From the NCBI GenBank assembly GCA_000711775.1, contig ARYC01001232.1, positions 24,984 to 88,983 on the forward strand: DNA of 64,000 bases, read 5' to 3'. The position numbers and the translations under genes were made by a program. Below, one piece after another: positions 63,158 through 64,000 of this stretch. This DNA comes from Oxytricha trifallax. Its lineage: Eukaryota; Ciliophora; Spirotrichea; Sporadotrichida; Oxytrichidae. Within the stretch, counting starts at the first letter, position 1. Every line of letters begins with the position of its first letter. The notes beneath the pieces are model-generated. The model saw only the letters and a program-made list of their open reading frames with translations, was not told where the DNA came from and ran no database searches.

Positions 63158-64000
63158 CAAAACCCCAAAACCCTTTCAGTAGTTTGATTGAGTTTTTGAT
63201 TGATAAAAGTAGACTATTAGTGCATACTTTATTAGGGTTTTATAGGGTTTATGTAGGGGTTTAATGTTTAAATATTAGTAATGCAAGTGAGTAAATGAGA
63301 GGTTTGGGGTCAGTTTATGACAGTGAGTATATAGATTTATTGTTTAAGTTGCGTTATGGATGTGATTAATATGGTGATCAACTCAGACCTATTCTTAATT
63401 ATACATCAATAGCAAGGCTACTTCATAAATCTCCTGCAACTGTAAGGTCTCACTGTCTATTAGAATTGAATTTAAAGAGATAGCATCTTAATTCTAAGCC
63501 TAAGAGACCATTAAAATTTTAGCAGCATCATATTGAATATCTTATTAATGATAAGACTCTTAAATATTGGTCTCATTTCTCTCTGGCCTAGAGAGCTGTG
63601 ATGTTTCATCGCCAGTTTCCTGAGCTTCATATCTCTGTTTAATCTATAGCGAAAAAATATAAAATTAACGGAATATATCTTACAAGATAGTCAATCTCAT
63701 TAAGAGAGTGATTGACTTTAATGTTACATTTTACAAAGATAATTTAAATTATATATTCGATTAAATGCAGAGGGCTATGACGAATAGCACTAAGTTCATA
63801 CACGCTGATGAGGCAGTTTTCAAGTTTAATACCTTTATATCAAGGTTTTGGTACAAGAGGTATAGCAACATCGAAGAATATGATTAAAATGTTAAGGTTT
63901 AAATTCATGATATACTTGGTGGAATAAGCGAAGATAATGGCATCGAGACTTATGTTATCAACCCTCGCTCAATAAAGACCGAATAATGCATAAAGTTCTT
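63158..64000. mobile_element. TBE E (left part, cut by window end)
   Basis: It starts CAAAACCCCAAAACCC after ATT (63155-63157), followed by the B/D-type terminal repeat (TTTCAGTAGTTTGATTGAG; GACTATTAGTGCATACTTTA; GTAGGGGTTTAATG). It opens with the transposase on the + strand. The remainder lies outside the window. Confidence 0.92.
63295..64000 (+). pseudogene. TBE E transposase, 5' part
   Basis: ATG 63295 opens MRGLGSVYDSEYIDLLFKLR, then LNYTSIARLLHKSPATVRSH (HTH-like), LAQRAVMFHRQFPELHISVQ, FIHADEAVFKFNTF (first catalytic Asp) and GGISEDNGIETYVINPRS. One frame change lies near 63675, between KKYKING and IVNLIKRVIDF. It is otherwise the cleanest N-terminal half among the B/D/E-type copies. 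The second Asp and the Glu lie outside the window. Confidence 0.8.

Noticed and set aside
1-64000. Reading the window with the standard genetic code
   Set aside because: Only fragments result. Conserved motifs of kinase, transposase, OSCA-like and bZIP proteins pass through TAA and TAG and end at TGA, so TAA/TAG = Gln is required.
1-64000. tRNA, rRNA or CRISPR features
   Set aside because: No tRNA T-loop/acceptor pattern, no rRNA-like conserved segment and no spaced repeat array was seen.
1-64000. LTR, Polinton or other capsid- or envelope-bearing elements
   Set aside because: No reverse transcriptase, integrase, capsid or polymerase motif and no long direct terminal repeats were recognised; all mobile elements found are TBE-type DNA transposons, MITEs or fold-back elements.

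Overview
This window is best read as germline (micronuclear) DNA of a stichotrich ciliate of the Oxytricha/Stylonychia group. Four things point there. (1) Conserved protein domains run through in-frame TAA and TAG and stop only at TGA, the code in which TAA/TAG = Gln. (2) Five transposons end in C4A4 telomere-like repeats and carry the three-gene set of Oxytricha TBE elements: a D,D34E transposase, a 22-kDa ORF, and a C2H2 zinc-finger/protein-kinase ORF. (3) Genes are cut into short coding blocks (MDSs) separated by very AT-rich spacers (IESs). (4) At twelve junctions a short direct repeat (pointer) can be collapsed to one copy so that frame and family consensus are restored. Short GT..AG introns (about 31-107 nt) lie inside the blocks. 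Block limits without a stated pointer are approximate (plus or minus tens of bases).

Layout. 1-5.3 kb: AT-rich DNA, a 1.2-kb near-perfect palindrome and a 421-bp MITE. 5.35-35.3 kb (+): one Pmp-like/7TM surface-protein gene spread over 30 kb. It is interrupted by TBE A (which itself contains a fold-back element and TBE B, the latter with its own MITE), TBE C, TBE D, several MITEs and a GC-rich island. 36.9-37.95 kb (+): bZIP gene. 38.6-40.8 kb (-): PX-domain gene. 40.97-46.1 kb (+): OSCA/CSC1/TMEM63-like channel gene. 46.6-56 kb (-) and 58.25-62.8 kb (-): two tandem paralogous genes for cadherin-like, multi-pass membrane proteins; the second is cut by the window edge. 63.16-64 kb: start of TBE E.

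The host genes run in unlinked orientations, as expected if each becomes its own macronuclear nanochromosome. Three are predicted large membrane or surface proteins (Pmp-like, OSCA-like, two cadherin-like paralogues). The transposons fall into two end-types (A and C versus B, D and E). TBE A is the most striking: it sits inside coding sequence, and exact removal with one ANT target copy restores the reading frame.

Limits: frames were read by eye. No homology search, macronuclear genome comparison or RNA data were available, and N-terminal ends of several genes were not located.
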